The notes under the pieces are model-generated. The model had not been told where the DNA came from and made no database searches. It saw only the letters and a program-made list of their open reading frames with translations. Shown in pieces: positions 17,062-26,249 of a stretch of DNA of 64,000 bases (position 1 is the stretch's first letter; every line of letters begins with the position of its first letter). Origin of the DNA: Drouetiella hepatica Uher 2000/2452 (GTDB lineage: Bacteria > Cyanobacteriota > Cyanobacteriia > Elainellales > Elainellaceae). The DNA lies in the NCBI GenBank assembly GCA_019359505.1, contig JAHHHD010000021.1:29939-93938 (forward strand). The letters are read 5' to 3'. Both the position numbers and the translations under genes were made by a program.

Positions 17062-17596
17062 ATAAAAAGTTACCTCACTAAGTTTATAACTAGCTCAAGG
17101 CGAAGCAAGATAATCTGGGGATACAAAACTGCCCCGGTCACTAAATTATCACGAAGTGTTGCAAAGATTAGAAAATATTTATGTTCGTCTCAGAAACAGA
17201 GTTCTCTCGGCAGATGCTAAGCCTAAAGAATCTACCTCACGCTGAGAAAGATTAAACCTGAAATGCCTATTAGCTGGTCGTCTCAGCCCTCTCAAAATAA
17301 TTTTCACTAAAGTTTCATTACCTAATCCCTCTCTTAAGAAACACTTTTAGAGGTGAGGGTCGAGGGACTGCGTCAAGAGAGACTAGACTGTTTTCTTGAG
17401 AGCTAGTTACAGAACAGATATTTTTTGAGAGCTGCACGAAGGGCAGCTCTCAAAAAATATCTGTTCTGTTTAGAATTTTAAGCGGTACAACCACTGCAAT
17501 GGCTCGACTGCTGCCGACACTTCAGAGTTCGTGTTCGATCGCTTCATTGAGGAGCAAACGCCTCCTGACGGCGGATTCTCCATACGGGTTTCAAAA
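17062..17596. other. 535-bp region upstream of ocp
   Basis: No gene found. Presumed ocp promoter next to 17062, A/T-rich around 17150-17190, and a long palindrome at 17409-17469. tRNA-Leu follows. Confidence 0.6.
17409..17469. repeat. Long palindrome (27-bp arms, GAA loop)
   Basis: Perfect 27-bp arms (17409-17435, 17443-17469) around ACGAAGG; an A-G mismatch then a C-GAA-G closing pair keep the three-base loop seen in the other palindromes. It lies upstream of ocp and downstream of the tRNA, so it is not placed as a terminator of a protein gene. Confidence 0.93.
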
Positions 17597-17680
17597 TGGG
17601 GGCGGTGGGACTTGAACCCACACGACTTATAAGGTCAACGGATTTTAAGTCCGCAGCGTCTACCATTCCGCCACGCCCCC
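17597..17680 (-). tRNA. trnL-UAA: tRNA-Leu (anticodon UAA), no intron
   Basis: 84-nt class II tRNA. The acceptor stem GGGGGCG/CGCCCCC, D-arm, anticodon stem CGGA/TCCG with loop CTTAAAA (anticodon TAA), long variable arm and TTCAAGT T-loop all read clearly on the minus strand. The discriminator is A and CCA is not encoded. In many cyanobacteria this gene contains a group I intron in the anticodon loop; here the loop is uninterrupted. Confidence 0.97.
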
Positions 17681-17930
17681 GTGACTAAGTTGAAACTGAG
17701 TTAAAACCTGCAAATCATTACAAACAGATAAAAACATTGCAGACATCACATTATATCTGCATATGTTCCCTTACAGCCTTAAAGCTTATACTGCATCACT
17801 CCTTCACTGAAGTATAAAGATTAGAGCCAGCGTCATGCCCACAAACCAGACTCTATCTTTAACTCGCCCCTTCGTTGACTCAATATGGCCGTAACAGACC
17901 ATGCCCATAACAGACCGAATTGTGCGTAGC

Positions 17931-18470
17931 TTAGAATCTTACGCCCAACCCACCTTGAACTGAAGCAGCTGTGCCCCCACCATCTTTGTAAGCGTCAAAA
18001 GCAATGATGGCATTTCCAAACAGCACGAGGTTGCTGTAGGGAAAGTTGTAGTCAATGCCGGGTTGAACGACGAAGGCAGTTTGATTGCCCAGCGGTGAAG
18101 CGCTGTCGCTGTCCCCTCCTTGAAAGGCAACCCCTGCGCCAATGTAGGCATCGGTCTGCCAATTGAGCGGCACATCATAGGAAACAGTAGGAACGATCGC
18201 CGTTCTGTCGCTAATTAATGCCTGAGCGCGAATCGACAGCGGCACCTCTAGCAAACGATAGCGCACAGCCACGACACCACCCGCATTAGTACCTTCGTCG
18301 TTTGGGCCACTGGTCAAACCTGCGGAACCGCCTACGCCAATGTAGCTACCGTAGGCAGCTTGAGCAAAGGCTGAAGGTGCAGCCGCTAAACCACCCAAGA
18401 GAGAAAACCCACAAAGGGCGATCGCCCTTAAGCCCAAGCTCACAGACTTTTGATATCTGGGGCTATTCAT
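17931..18470 (-). CDS. Putative outer-membrane beta-barrel protein
   Basis: 179 aa with a signal peptide (LGLRAIALCGFSLLGGLAAAPSAFAQA) and alternating hydrophobic strands rich in Gly and aromatics (YIGVGGSAGL, GGVVAVRYRLL, LSIRAQALI, DAYIGAGVAFQGG, AFVVQPGIDYNF, VQGGLGVRF). The terminal Phe is the usual outer-membrane insertion signal, so an eight-strand barrel is likely. No specific family recognised. Isolated, transcribed towards the tRNA-Leu gene. Confidence 0.65.
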   Translation of the reverse strand: MNSPRYQKSVSLGLRAIALCGFSLLGGLAAAPSAFAQAAYGSYIGVGGSAGLTSGPNDEGTNAGGVVAVRYRLLEVPLSIRAQALISDRTAIVPTVSYDVPLNWQTDAYIGAGVAFQGGDSDSASPLGNQTAFVVQPGIDYNFPYSNLVLFGNAIIAFDAYKDGGGTAASVQGGLGVRF

Positions 18471-18691
18471 TACAGAAACTCCTCAAAGATTACAGAATGA
18501 AACTCAATAATCTCCAAACGATAGCTTAATCGCCAGCAAAATTCCACTGACAACAGTAATCTGATGTTAATAATTCAGCGCTAATTGCGATGATGATTTT
18601 AGGAGTGCAATTAGATAACGCTGATAAACCTAGTGGCGATTGGGGCACTCTGAGATAAAAGGAAGTATGCCTTTAAGATAAAAGCTGCCTG

Positions 18692-19312
18692 ATGACTATA
18701 GATTTCCACCTCTTTCACCTGCCTGTCATGCTGAAACTGTTTCGACTTGCTTTACTTTTGCCAAGCCTATTTTTGCCAAGCTTAATCTTGCCTTTGATCA
18801 GTAGCAGTATTGCACCAGCGATCGCCCAAGAGCGACAGGGTTGCTATATGGTCAATGCCACGGGTCGTTTAATTGATCTGTCAGAGATTTGCCCCTCAGC
18901 CGTTCAAGCTCAAGCAAGTCCGCCACAGCTCGGAACAGGAGATATTCAAGTCACGTTGCGGTGGGCAACAACAGATGATTTAGATGTGGCAGTTACCGAT
19001 CCTAGCGGAGATACTGTCACCTTCGCTAATCCTAATATTGCTTCTAGAGGGCAGCTCGATTTAGATGCCAACGCCAACTGCGTTAATCCGATTCAGGCTC
19101 CGATCGAAAACATCTTTTGGCCTCCCTCTCTGGCTCCTCAGGGCGATTATTCAATTACGGTAAATCTTTATGCTCGCTGCCAAGGAGCAGCTCCTGTTTC
19201 TTTTACCATAACCCTACTGGTTCAAGGCACGACTCAGACCTTAAACGGCACGGTTGATGAGCAAAATCCTGTTGCAACCTTTCCCTTTTCTCTACCTCAA
19301 CGACAGCCTTAG
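18692..19312 (+). CDS. Secreted DUF2135/YfaP-like protein
   Basis: About 206 aa. A hydrophobic leader (LFRLALLLPSLFLPSLILPL) ends near AIAQ. The mature part has GDIQVTLRWATTDDLDVAVTDPSGDTV, typical of DUF2135/YfaP-like beta-sandwich domains, and GDYSITVNLYARC further on. Cys pairs may form disulfides in the periplasm. ATG 18692 is the first start; ATG 18728 would place the signal peptide right at the N-terminus and is equally plausible. Substrate unknown. Confidence 0.65.
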   Translation: MTIDFHLFHLPVMLKLFRLALLLPSLFLPSLILPLISSSIAPAIAQERQGCYMVNATGRLIDLSEICPSAVQAQASPPQLGTGDIQVTLRWATTDDLDVAVTDPSGDTVTFANPNIASRGQLDLDANANCVNPIQAPIENIFWPPSLAPQGDYSITVNLYARCQGAAPVSFTITLLVQGTTQTLNGTVDEQNPVATFPFSLPQRQP

Positions 19313-19332
19313 TAGTCATCTCAGGAGCCATA

Positions 19333-19506
19333 TTGTTGATTTTCAAGGATGAACCCTTAAAAATTGAACTATCCTTAGAAGCAGGAACATCTTTTGCAGC
19401 AGCTGATAGCTTAATTGAGTGTTTGAGCAGTCTGTTTTTAGAGCGATTGGCAAATCTCAGCTACAAAGTTTTGCATCTTGATAAAGACCCATTGAAATCT
19501 AGTTGA
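19333..19506 (+). CDS. Possible small protein, 57 aa
   Basis: An open frame from TTG 19333 to TGA 19504-19506 reads LLIFKDEPLKIELSLEAG and on to a leucine-rich helix (SLIECLSSLFLERLANLSYKV). The composition is protein-like, but there is no ATG or clear ribosome-binding site, and the stop overlaps an upstream alternative start of the next gene. It may be the start of an operon with the lipoprotein gene. Confidence 0.3.
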   Translation: MLIFKDEPLKIELSLEAGTSFAAADSLIECLSSLFLERLANLSYKVLHLDKDPLKSS

Positions 19507-19529
19507 AAATCAGTTTTTGGAGAAGGAGA

Positions 19530-20387
19530 ATGCGCCAAGTTTCACGTCAAGTTTCATGGATTGCCCTGACCATGGGTTTGGCTTTGGTCGCCACAGGATG
19601 CGGTGGGGACGGCAGCACAACCGCCACAAGCCCTACCACTACTGCATCATCACCTGTTCCGGTGGCTTCTCCAACGATCGCCGCCTCTCCCTCTCCAGGA
19701 CAGCCAGGTAATCCCGCCTTCACAAATCCCACGGTTAGCCCGCAGAATGTCGCACCTAGAGGCATTTTGCCACCCGATCTAATCAGCTCCACAGATCCCA
19801 ATCAGCGAGTGCGGCAGGTGCAGAGCAGCCGCTCTGACCCCTTTGCCCTACTGCCAACTTCACCCACAGTAAGGCTCCCGCCGCCCCTACCTACGGTTGC
19901 TGTAGCGCCACCGAGTGGAGCAGCAGCTAATCCTTTCCCTACCGTAAGACAGACTAGCCCAAATCGCACTACTTCATCAGGTGGGTCAGGCGGGTCTTCG
20001 GCGGTTTCTAGGCAGAGCGGTGGCTCTAGCGGATCAGGCGCGTTAGCTCCTATTCCTACGTTGGTGCCTCGTGCGACTCCTATTTTGCCTCCTGCGCCAC
20101 AGCCTGACCTTGCTAGAGCGGTCATGGTGACAGGCGTTGTACAAGTGGGCGAAACTTTGTATGCGATTGTCAATGCCCCCAACGAACCCAGCAGTCGCTA
20201 TGTGCAGGCAGGTCAGCGCTTGTCTAATGGACAGATCCTGGTAAGACGAATCGATGCCAATGGAGCAGAGCCTCAGGTTGTGTTTGAGCAGTTTGGGATT
20301 GAGGTGGTCAGAGCCGTGGGCGAAGGTGGTGCCCCAACCAGCTCGACTCCAGCGGCTTCGGTGCCGACAGCTGCTACCCGTGGCTAG
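19530..20387 (+). CDS. Lipoprotein with Pro/Ser-rich linker
   Basis: 285 aa. ATG 19530 follows GAGAAGGAG, a strong ribosome-binding site, and gives an N-terminal signal ending in a lipobox (LALVATGCGG). Residues 25-200 are low complexity (Thr, Ser, Pro, Gly), a flexible spacer. The C-terminal 70 residues fold as a small beta domain (ARAVMVTGVVQVGETLYAIVNAP, RRIDANGAEPQVVFEQFGIEVVRAV), similar in style to PilP/GspC-like domains that sit between inner and outer membrane complexes. No pilus genes lie nearby, so that comparison is only structural. Confidence 0.65.
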   Translation: MRQVSRQVSWIALTMGLALVATGCGGDGSTTATSPTTTASSPVPVASPTIAASPSPGQPGNPAFTNPTVSPQNVAPRGILPPDLISSTDPNQRVRQVQSSRSDPFALLPTSPTVRLPPPLPTVAVAPPSGAAANPFPTVRQTSPNRTTSSGGSGGSSAVSRQSGGSSGSGALAPIPTLVPRATPILPPAPQPDLARAVMVTGVVQVGETLYAIVNAPNEPSSRYVQAGQRLSNGQILVRRIDANGAEPQVVFEQFGIEVVRAVGEGGAPTSSTPAASVPTAATRG

Positions 20388-20655
20388 ATCTCGCGCGATC
20401 GGCAGCAATAAAACTTAAAGCGCTAAATCAACCGATCGCCCCGCTAGGGTAGTACGCTGAGAAGCGATCATAGTTCTGATCACAGTTCTAAAGCATCCTA
20501 TTGCAGCCTGCGTAGCGACTTTGGATGGCGAATCCAGAGCTTTGGATTGAGGCAACATATCAGTCTGAGAATCTAGATCTGAAATCTAAAATTGCTCAAG
20601 CCGGGTCGCAACAGGGCTGGATTTATAAAATCAGTATCCCTGAAGGAAAATACTC

Positions 20656-21012
20656 ATGGTTCAACGCGGTTCTAAAGTCCGAATTCTCCGGAAGGAATCC
20701 TATTGGTTTCAAGACGTAGGAACAGTCGCCTCTGTTGATCAAAGCGGCATCAAATATCCCGTGATTGTGCGTTTTGATAAGGTGAACTACGCAGGTGTAA
20801 ACGCCAACAACTTCTCTATGGCTGAAGTCGTAGAAGTCGCTCCTCCGACTAAGAAGTCTGCGGCTTCTACAGCAGCTCCAGGCGGCAAGCAAACCACTGT
20901 TCAGGAAAGCACTCGCCAGACGGGACAGGGTTCAGCTCAAAAAACTGCCGAGTCTCCCGGCGGAAGCCCCACCTCTCAAGGCGACCCCAACCAAGGAACC
21001 GAAGCTCGTTAG
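20656..21012 (+). CDS. psaE: Photosystem I subunit IV (PsaE) with C-terminal extension
   Basis: PsaE sits on the stromal side of photosystem I and helps dock ferredoxin and flavodoxin. The first 62 residues ([21 protein letters not shown] ... [19 protein letters not shown]) are textbook PsaE, an SH3-like barrel. Known PsaE proteins are about 70-75 aa; this one continues for about 55 more residues of low-complexity Ser/Thr/Gln/Gly/Pro sequence with several Lys and Arg. The frame is clean and ends in TAG. AAGGA lies upstream of the ATG. An overlapping small frame at 20525 is not a gene. Confidence 0.95.
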   Translation: MVQRGSKVRILRKESYWFQDVGTVASVDQSGIKYPVIVRFDKVNYAGVNANNFSMAEVVEVAPPTKKSAASTAAPGGKQTTVQESTRQTGQGSAQKTAESPGGSPTSQGDPNQGTEAR

Positions 21013-21106
21013 AATAGATGTCTTAAATAAGTAATTTATGCTTTGTGCTGGGTGAACGCTCATCACAAAACATAAATTGCAAGTTTAGAACATTATTTCT
21101 AAAATT

Positions 21107-21955
21107 GTGCCGGAATTACCTGAGGTTGAGACTGTTTGTCGTGGCTTAAATCAGGTCACGCTTCATCAAGTCATTTGGGGTGGGCAGGTGCTACTCGATC
21201 GCACCATTGCCTACCCCTTTTGCACGGCTGACTTCTTGACAGAGCTAAAGGAATGCGCGATCGCGCAATGGCATCGGCGCGGCAAATATTTGTTAGCAGA
21301 GCTAGTCAAGCCCGATCAAAAGCAGGCAGGATGGCTAGGCGTGCATCTGCGGATGACGGGTCAGCTTTTGTGGCAGGGTCAAGAGGAGCCGCTGCAAAAA
21401 CACTGTCGAGTGCGGCTGTTTTTCCCAAAGGGGCGCGAGCTAAGGTTTGTTGATCAGCGCACGTTTGGGCAGATGTGGTTTGTGCCGTTCGATCGCTTGC
21501 CTCAAGAAATTATGTCTGGATTGGCGCGGCTGGGAGTTGAGCCGTTTTCGCCAGAATTTTCGGTGGCGTATCTGGCGGAGTGGCTAAAGAAGCGCCAGCG
21601 CCCGATCAAAAATGCCCTGCTGGATCAAACCTTGGTCGCAGGTATTGGCAATATCTATGCCGATGAAGCGCTGTTTCTCAGCCAAATTCGCCCTCAGACC
21701 CTATGTTCTACCTTAAGTCTTGAGCAGGTTCAGCGCCTTCATACCGCCATTTTGCGTGTGCTGCAAGAGTCGATCGATGCCAGAGGCACCACCTTCAGCG
21801 ATTTCCGGGATGTGTCGGGCGTCAACGGCAACTATGGCGGCATCGCCTGGGTGTATAGTCGCGAAGGGCAGGCTTGCCGTACCTGTGGAGAGCAGATTCA
21901 GCGGCTAAAGATGGCAGGACGATCGGCGCATTTTTGCCCAACTTGCCAGGTATAG
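21107..21955 (+). CDS. mutM: Formamidopyrimidine-DNA glycosylase
   Basis: Removes oxidised purines (8-oxoG, FaPy) from DNA and nicks the abasic site. The N-terminal catalytic Pro is in PELPEVETVCRGL; the helix-two-turn-helix has the conserved VAGIGNIYADEALF; the C-terminal zinc finger is CRTCGEQ ... CPTC. 282 aa, the usual size. Start is GTG, which is post-translationally trimmed to expose Pro2. A DNA repair gene beside PSI genes fits oxidative stress but is probably coincidental. Confidence 0.97.
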   Translation: MPELPEVETVCRGLNQVTLHQVIWGGQVLLDRTIAYPFCTADFLTELKECAIAQWHRRGKYLLAELVKPDQKQAGWLGVHLRMTGQLLWQGQEEPLQKHCRVRLFFPKGRELRFVDQRTFGQMWFVPFDRLPQEIMSGLARLGVEPFSPEFSVAYLAEWLKKRQRPIKNALLDQTLVAGIGNIYADEALFLSQIRPQTLCSTLSLEQVQRLHTAILRVLQESIDARGTTFSDFRDVSGVNGNYGGIAWVYSREGQACRTCGEQIQRLKMAGRSAHFCPTCQV

Positions 21956-22004
21956 TGCTTCACGGCAATAGCCTTTTGCAATCCAAAATCTAGAATAATG
22001 CGGG

Positions 22005-22889
22005 TTATTGCTGCGTTACCTGCTGCACGATTTCTAAAAAGCGCTGCACCGTTGCAGAAGCGTCCTTACGCCAGGTGACAGCGATCGCCGCCCTTGGAGT
22101 TACTTCTACTAAGGGTCGATAGACCACTCCCGTGCGCTGTAAGTTTTGTAAAGAGATGGGGACGATCGCCACACCCATTTCAGCAGCCACCAGGCTAATA
22201 ATGGTCTGCATCTGGATGGCTTCTTGCACGACATTGGGGCTGAATCCGCCCTGCTGACACAGACTGATAATCTGGTCATAGAGTCCCGGAGCCAGCAAGC
22301 GAGGGAAGAGAATAAACGGCTCGCCCGCCAGGGTACACAAAGCCACCTGAGATTGTAGAGCCAGGGTATGGGCTTGGGGCAGGGCAACCACCAGCGGCTC
22401 CTGAAAAATCGTGGTGCAGCCAAATTCTTCCGCTTCGATCGGCGGACGGACAAAGCCTACGTCAATGCGCCCTTCTCGCAGCCATCGGATTTGCTGATCG
22501 GTCGTCAACTCATGTAGCTCTAAGCTGACCTGCGGCAGGGTAGAGCGAAACGATCGCAAGATCTGAGGCAAAACGCTGTAGGCGGCAGAGCTGACAAAGG
22601 CGATCGCCAACTGCCCCAATTCACCCCGGCTGACCTGCTGCCCTGTGCGAACGGCTTGCTCTAGCTGCCAAAAAATCTTTCGGCATTCTCCCCAAAAAAT
22701 TTGCCCTGCTTCCGTAAGCACCACGCTGCGTTTGGTGCGGTAAAAAAGCTGAAATCCTAGCTCAGCCTCTAACTGGCGAATCTGCTGACTCAGCGGTGGT
22801 TGTGCCATGTGCAGTCGCTCGGCAGCGCGACCAAAGTGCAGCTCCTCAGCCACCATCATGAAATAGCGCAAGTGTCGAAGTTCAATCAT
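22005..22889 (-). CDS. LysR-family transcriptional regulator
   Basis: 294 aa. N-terminal winged helix-turn-helix (LRHLRYFMMVAEELHFGRAAERLHMAQPPLSQQIRQLEAELGFQLFYR) and a C-terminal periplasmic-binding-like effector domain (LAIAFVSSAAYSVLPQIL, GRIDVGFVRPP, VAAEMGVAIVPISLQNL). The sequence resembles the BenM/CatM-like subgroup that senses small aromatic or carboxylic acids, but the ligand is not readable. ATG 22889 gives the standard start MIELRHLRYF; GTG 22895 is an alternative. It is divergent from the membrane protein gene, and a mobile palindrome lies between them. Confidence 0.9.
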   Translation of the reverse strand: MIELRHLRYFMMVAEELHFGRAAERLHMAQPPLSQQIRQLEAELGFQLFYRTKRSVVLTEAGQIFWGECRKIFWQLEQAVRTGQQVSRGELGQLAIAFVSSAAYSVLPQILRSFRSTLPQVSLELHELTTDQQIRWLREGRIDVGFVRPPIEAEEFGCTTIFQEPLVVALPQAHTLALQSQVALCTLAGEPFILFPRLLAPGLYDQIISLCQQGGFSPNVVQEAIQMQTIISLVAAEMGVAIVPISLQNLQRTGVVYRPLVEVTPRAAIAVTWRKDASATVQRFLEIVQQVTQQ

Positions 22890-22950
22890 TCGCACCCCTG
22901 CGGTATTAGTATGGGCAAGGATAGAGTCTTCTTATCGCCACTGAATTTAT

Positions 22951-23031
22951 GGTAGTCCTTAAGGGGTAGGGATTTTTTGTTGCGTGGGCTTTGCCCACGC
23001 AACAAAAAATCCCTACCCAAATACCAATACC
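22951..23031. mobile_element. 81-bp palindromic element with 8-bp target duplication
   Basis: Core palindrome: 26-bp perfect arms (22964-22989, 22993-23018) around TTT. The element starts GGTAGTCC and ends AATACCAATACC, and is flanked on both sides by GAATTTAT (22943-22950 and 23032-23039). The right copy ends one base before the ATG of the next gene, so insertion occurred in the divergent promoter, right at the start codon. Same family as elements at 57961 and 60262. Confidence 0.8.
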
Positions 23032-23040
23032 GAATTTATT

Positions 23041-24183
23041 ATGCGATCGTTCTGGTCTGATCCCTACCTCTGGGTACATTTGGCGGGGGCTGCTGCCGTA
23101 CCGCTCCTTCTAGAGTTTTGCTTGCTAGGTTTGGGCGTGGGGAGTCCGCTACTCCCCGTAGGTCTTGAATTTGCGTTGGTAGGAACGATCGGTGTAGCTC
23201 CAGTTCTTTGGATGCAGTGGCAAAAACCCTTCTCCATTTTTAGCTTAGTCGCCCTAGCGCTGAAGCCAGACCGACTAACGATCGATCAGCGACGAATCTT
23301 GAAGCTATTCAAAGCGCCTCTAGAGAGAGTCGTGGCGGTGCTAACGGCGATCGCCCTGCTTGCCGTGCTGTGGCAGCTTTACCAAATTGCGCCGATTGCC
23401 TCAGAAGTAACGCCGTTTGGGCAGTTTGGACGGTTGGGCGGAGTGTTGGTGGCAGCGATCGCGTTTCTGGGCTGCAACCTGTTTTTGCAGATTCCGGTTA
23501 GCGTTTTGCGGGTGCTGTTCACGTCCGAAAAGCAATTTTTTGCTACCGAGCCTTATTCTGTTGAGAAAATAGCGCAGGACTTCACGCTGTTGGGTTTGCA
23601 AATTCAGCAAATTTTGCCCAGTATTCAGGCTCAAGCTGAAATTAAGGCTGAAGCCAAGCCAGAAGTTACGCCAGAAGAAGCTACGCCAGAAACCAAGCCA
23701 GAAACCAAGCCAAAAGAAGTTACGCCAGAAATCGAAGCGGCTGCACTGTTGGAAGAATTGGCGATCGCTGAGGCAACTCCAACTATGACTTCAGTTGAGC
23801 CTGCGGTGGATTTGGAAGACTCTCTAGAAGACCCGTTAGATGAATTTGGAGATGCCCAAGACTTCTCTGAACCTCTCGCCGAGACTATCCCTGAAATTAT
23901 TCCAGAGATTATCCCTGAAATCACTTCTGAAATCATTCCTGAAGCAATCTCTGAACCTGTTTCTGAGACCATTCACATTATTGAACTTGAGCTAATCGAT
24001 GACTCAGAAGCGCCCTACGTGGAAGTGATGGCGGCTGAAGAAGAAATAATTGTTGTAGAAGAGCCGATCGAGGAAAAAACGATCGAGATCGAAATTCAAT
24101 ATATCCCTGATGAAATAACGATCGACTCGGCTGAAGGTGCGATCGAAGAATCGAACTGGGAAGAGGATGATTGGGAAGAGTAA
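23041..24183 (+). CDS. Low-complexity tail membrane protein
   Basis: 380 aa. The N-terminal 190 residues contain four or five membrane helices (WVHLAGAAAVPLLLEFCLLGLGV, GLEFALVGTIGVAPVLWM, VVAVLTAIALLAVLWQLY, LGGVLVAAIAFLGCNLFLQIPV). The remaining half is a highly acidic, repetitive tail built of PETKPE- and PEIIPEI-type units, ending in EEDDWEE. This matches a cyanobacterial family named for its low-complexity tail, of unknown function. ATG 23041 is chosen; the longer frame from 22984 is translated from a mobile palindrome and is not credible. Confidence 0.8.
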   Translation: MRSFWSDPYLWVHLAGAAAVPLLLEFCLLGLGVGSPLLPVGLEFALVGTIGVAPVLWMQWQKPFSIFSLVALALKPDRLTIDQRRILKLFKAPLERVVAVLTAIALLAVLWQLYQIAPIASEVTPFGQFGRLGGVLVAAIAFLGCNLFLQIPVSVLRVLFTSEKQFFATEPYSVEKIAQDFTLLGLQIQQILPSIQAQAEIKAEAKPEVTPEEATPETKPETKPKEVTPEIEAAALLEELAIAEATPTMTSVEPAVDLEDSLEDPLDEFGDAQDFSEPLAETIPEIIPEIIPEITSEIIPEAISEPVSETIHIIELELIDDSEAPYVEVMAAEEEIIVVEEPIEEKTIEIEIQYIPDEITIDSAEGAIEESNWEEDDWEE

Positions 24184-24502
24184 AGCCAATTATTCGGTGC
24201 CTGTATTCTGAGCGCGCCTGGCAGACAAACTGCAAGACACCCGCCTATCTGGGTGGCGGTTCAACAAAAGGTGGTTGGTGCATAGGGTTTCCCGCTGACT
24301 CAATTGCCATCGACCTCACCCATTCCGCTTTGCTGGTTTAGCCTTCCAGCAGAGAAAATTAAAAGCAAACTAAAAAAGATTTGCACACCGCGTTAAGTGG
24401 TTTTTCATCCCCTATTAGAGAGGGAACACTCTATGTGATAATCCGTAATAGAGTTTCTAATATTTGAGCTTTTAAGAGATTCCTTATGGATGGGAGCCGC
24501 CA
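24184..24502. other. 319-bp intergenic region before rubA
   Basis: A hairpin CCGCC...GGCGG near 24241-24259 may end the upstream transcript. The rest, A/T-rich from 24350, is the probable rubA promoter. No gene. Confidence 0.5.
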
Positions 24503-24838
24503 GTGAGTACGGAAGCGATCGATCCCAAAACCCTTGATAGCTATGAGTGTGGAGCCTGTGGTTACGTTTACGAACCGAATCGGGGAGACAACACTCAGGA
24601 TGTTGCAGCAGGTACAGCTTTTGAAGACTTGTCTGAAAATTGGCGATGTCCTGTCTGCAATGCGCGGAAGCCTCGGTTTAGCAATATCGGTTCTATCAAC
24701 AGTCCTTCAGGATTTAAGGAAAATCTGAAGTACGGTTTTGGAGTCAACACCCTAACCCCAGGTCAGAAGAATCTGCTGATTTTTGGAGCTTTGGGGCTAG
24801 GTGTCTTGTTTTTTCTGAGCCTTTACGGGCTGCATTAG
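24503..24838 (+). CDS. rubA: Membrane-anchored rubredoxin RubA
   Basis: 111 aa. Rubredoxin domain with two CxxC knuckles (Cys16/Cys19 in YECGACGYVYEP and WRCPVCNARKPRF) binding one iron, then a linker and a C-terminal transmembrane helix (LLIFGALGLGVLFFLSLYGL). RubA is needed for photosystem assembly in cyanobacteria and algae. It begins with GTG and opens the conserved order rubA - ycf48 - psbEFLJ, which is preserved here. Confidence 0.97.
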   Translation: MSTEAIDPKTLDSYECGACGYVYEPNRGDNTQDVAAGTAFEDLSENWRCPVCNARKPRFSNIGSINSPSGFKENLKYGFGVNTLTPGQKNLLIFGALGLGVLFFLSLYGLH

Positions 24839-24944
24839 GTTTCATTTAGAGTTGCTGTCTTTGTTAAACGCGGGTTTATCAGAAACAGCCTCCATCAAAT
24901 ATTTTGCTCATCAAAGTTTTAGCTAAGTCACCGATCAAAATCCC

Positions 24945-25994
24945 ATGCACCCGATTCTGAAGCCGCTCCGGCAAATTGTTCTTGTTTTAGCGGCAGTCCT
25001 GCTGTGTAGCAGCTGCGCCAGAGGCTATCTGCCCTCCGTCAGTGACAACCCCTGGGAGCTTGTGCCTGTTCCGACAGAAGAAACTCTGTCTGATGTGGCA
25101 TTTATGGACACTCAGCGTGGCTGGATTGTCGGCAAAAACTCGACGCTCCTGGCAACTCAGGACGGGGGTAAAACCTGGGAAGAGCGCAAGCTGGATTTGG
25201 GAGACAGTCGCTATACTTTCAACTCCGTCAGCTTTTCGGGTAACGAGGGCTGGGTCGTGGGTCGCCCTAGCATTCTGCTGCATACGACAGATGCGGGTAA
25301 ATCCTGGTCGCGAATTCCGTTAAGCGAAAAGCTGCCGGGTTCGCCCTATCTGGTGACGGCTTTGGGGAGAAAGTCTGCTGAGATGACAACTGACGTGGGC
25401 GCAATTTACCGCACCCAGGACGACGGCAAAACCTGGCAGGCTTTGGTGCAGGAGGCAGTGGGCGTGTCGAGGGACATTGAGCGATCGCCCGACGGCAAGT
25501 ATGTCGCAGTCTCGGCGCGAGGCAGCTTCTATTCCACTTGGGAACCAGGTCAGACGGCATGGCAGCCCTATAATCGCAATAACTCTCGACGCTTACAGAG
25601 CATGGGGTTCAGCAAAGATGGCGATCTTTGGCTACTGGCACGAGGCGGGGTTCTTCAGTTTGGTGCTTTCAAGGACGACGCAGCTCCCCCAGATGCCGAA
25701 GCTGAAGTCAAAGAGGTTGAAGATAAGGCTTCTGGTAAGTGGGGAGAAGCGATTACGCCAGAGTTTGCCACAAGCTGGGGGCTGCTAGATTTGGCTTTCC
25801 GTACGCCTGAAGAAATTTGGGTGTCTGGCGGCAGCGGCAATCTGCTAGCTAGCTTTGATGGCGGACAAACCTGGCAAAAAGATAGAGCGATCGAAAACGT
25901 TCCCTCCAATCTTTACAGGATTGTTTTTGTCACTCCCGAACAGGGATTTGTCTTAGGTCAGAGAGGCACATTATTGAAATATAATGCTGCCTGA
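24945..25994 (+). CDS. ycf48: Photosystem II assembly factor Ycf48 (HCF136)
   Basis: 349-aa lumenal seven-bladed propeller that binds D1 and helps assemble the PSII reaction centre. It starts with a lipoprotein signal ([15 protein letters not shown]), then repeated BNR-type blades: [81 protein letters not shown]. Gene order upstream of psbE is typical, and the two are probably co-regulated although about 250 bp with a palindrome lie between. Confidence 0.97.
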   Translation: MHPILKPLRQIVLVLAAVLLCSSCARGYLPSVSDNPWELVPVPTEETLSDVAFMDTQRGWIVGKNSTLLATQDGGKTWEERKLDLGDSRYTFNSVSFSGNEGWVVGRPSILLHTTDAGKSWSRIPLSEKLPGSPYLVTALGRKSAEMTTDVGAIYRTQDDGKTWQALVQEAVGVSRDIERSPDGKYVAVSARGSFYSTWEPGQTAWQPYNRNNSRRLQSMGFSKDGDLWLLARGGVLQFGAFKDDAAPPDAEAEVKEVEDKASGKWGEAITPEFATSWGLLDLAFRTPEEIWVSGGSGNLLASFDGGQTWQKDRAIENVPSNLYRIVFVTPEQGFVLGQRGTLLKYNAA

Positions 25995-26077
25995 GTTGTA
26001 GTCAGAAAGCGGCAGAAATGAATGGCAAAATTGCAGCATCTTAGCCCATAGAATTCAAAAAATTCGATTGAAGAAAA

Positions 26078-26158
26078 TAGACCTCTTGCAAATTAGGTTT
26101 AGTGGGGGCGCAGACCCCACTAAACCTAATCCTAAAGCTTTAATCTGCAAGAGATCTA
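26078..26158. repeat. Nested palindrome with outer inverted repeats
   Basis: Outer pair TAGACCTCTTGCA (26078-26090) and TGCAAGAGATCTA (26146-26158), inner 16-bp perfect arms (26092-26107, 26115-26130) with core GCGCAGA; a G-A mismatch and C-G pair leave loop GCA. It lies between ycf48 and psbE. Confidence 0.88.
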
Positions 26159-26249
26159 ATAGAAAAATTGATCATGGCTTGTGATGCCTGACTCATTCTC
26201 ATATGATGTAAGGTAAAGGCTAAAGTTGTCGTTTCTGAGAGGGGATTAA

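Noticed and set aside
20525..20719. 64-aa frame overlapping psaE
   Set aside because: Ends inside psaE in another frame; no ribosome-binding site and no conserved pattern.
22984..23040. Longer N-terminus for the low-complexity tail protein
   Set aside because: It would be encoded by the mobile palindrome; ATG 23041 starts the conserved part.
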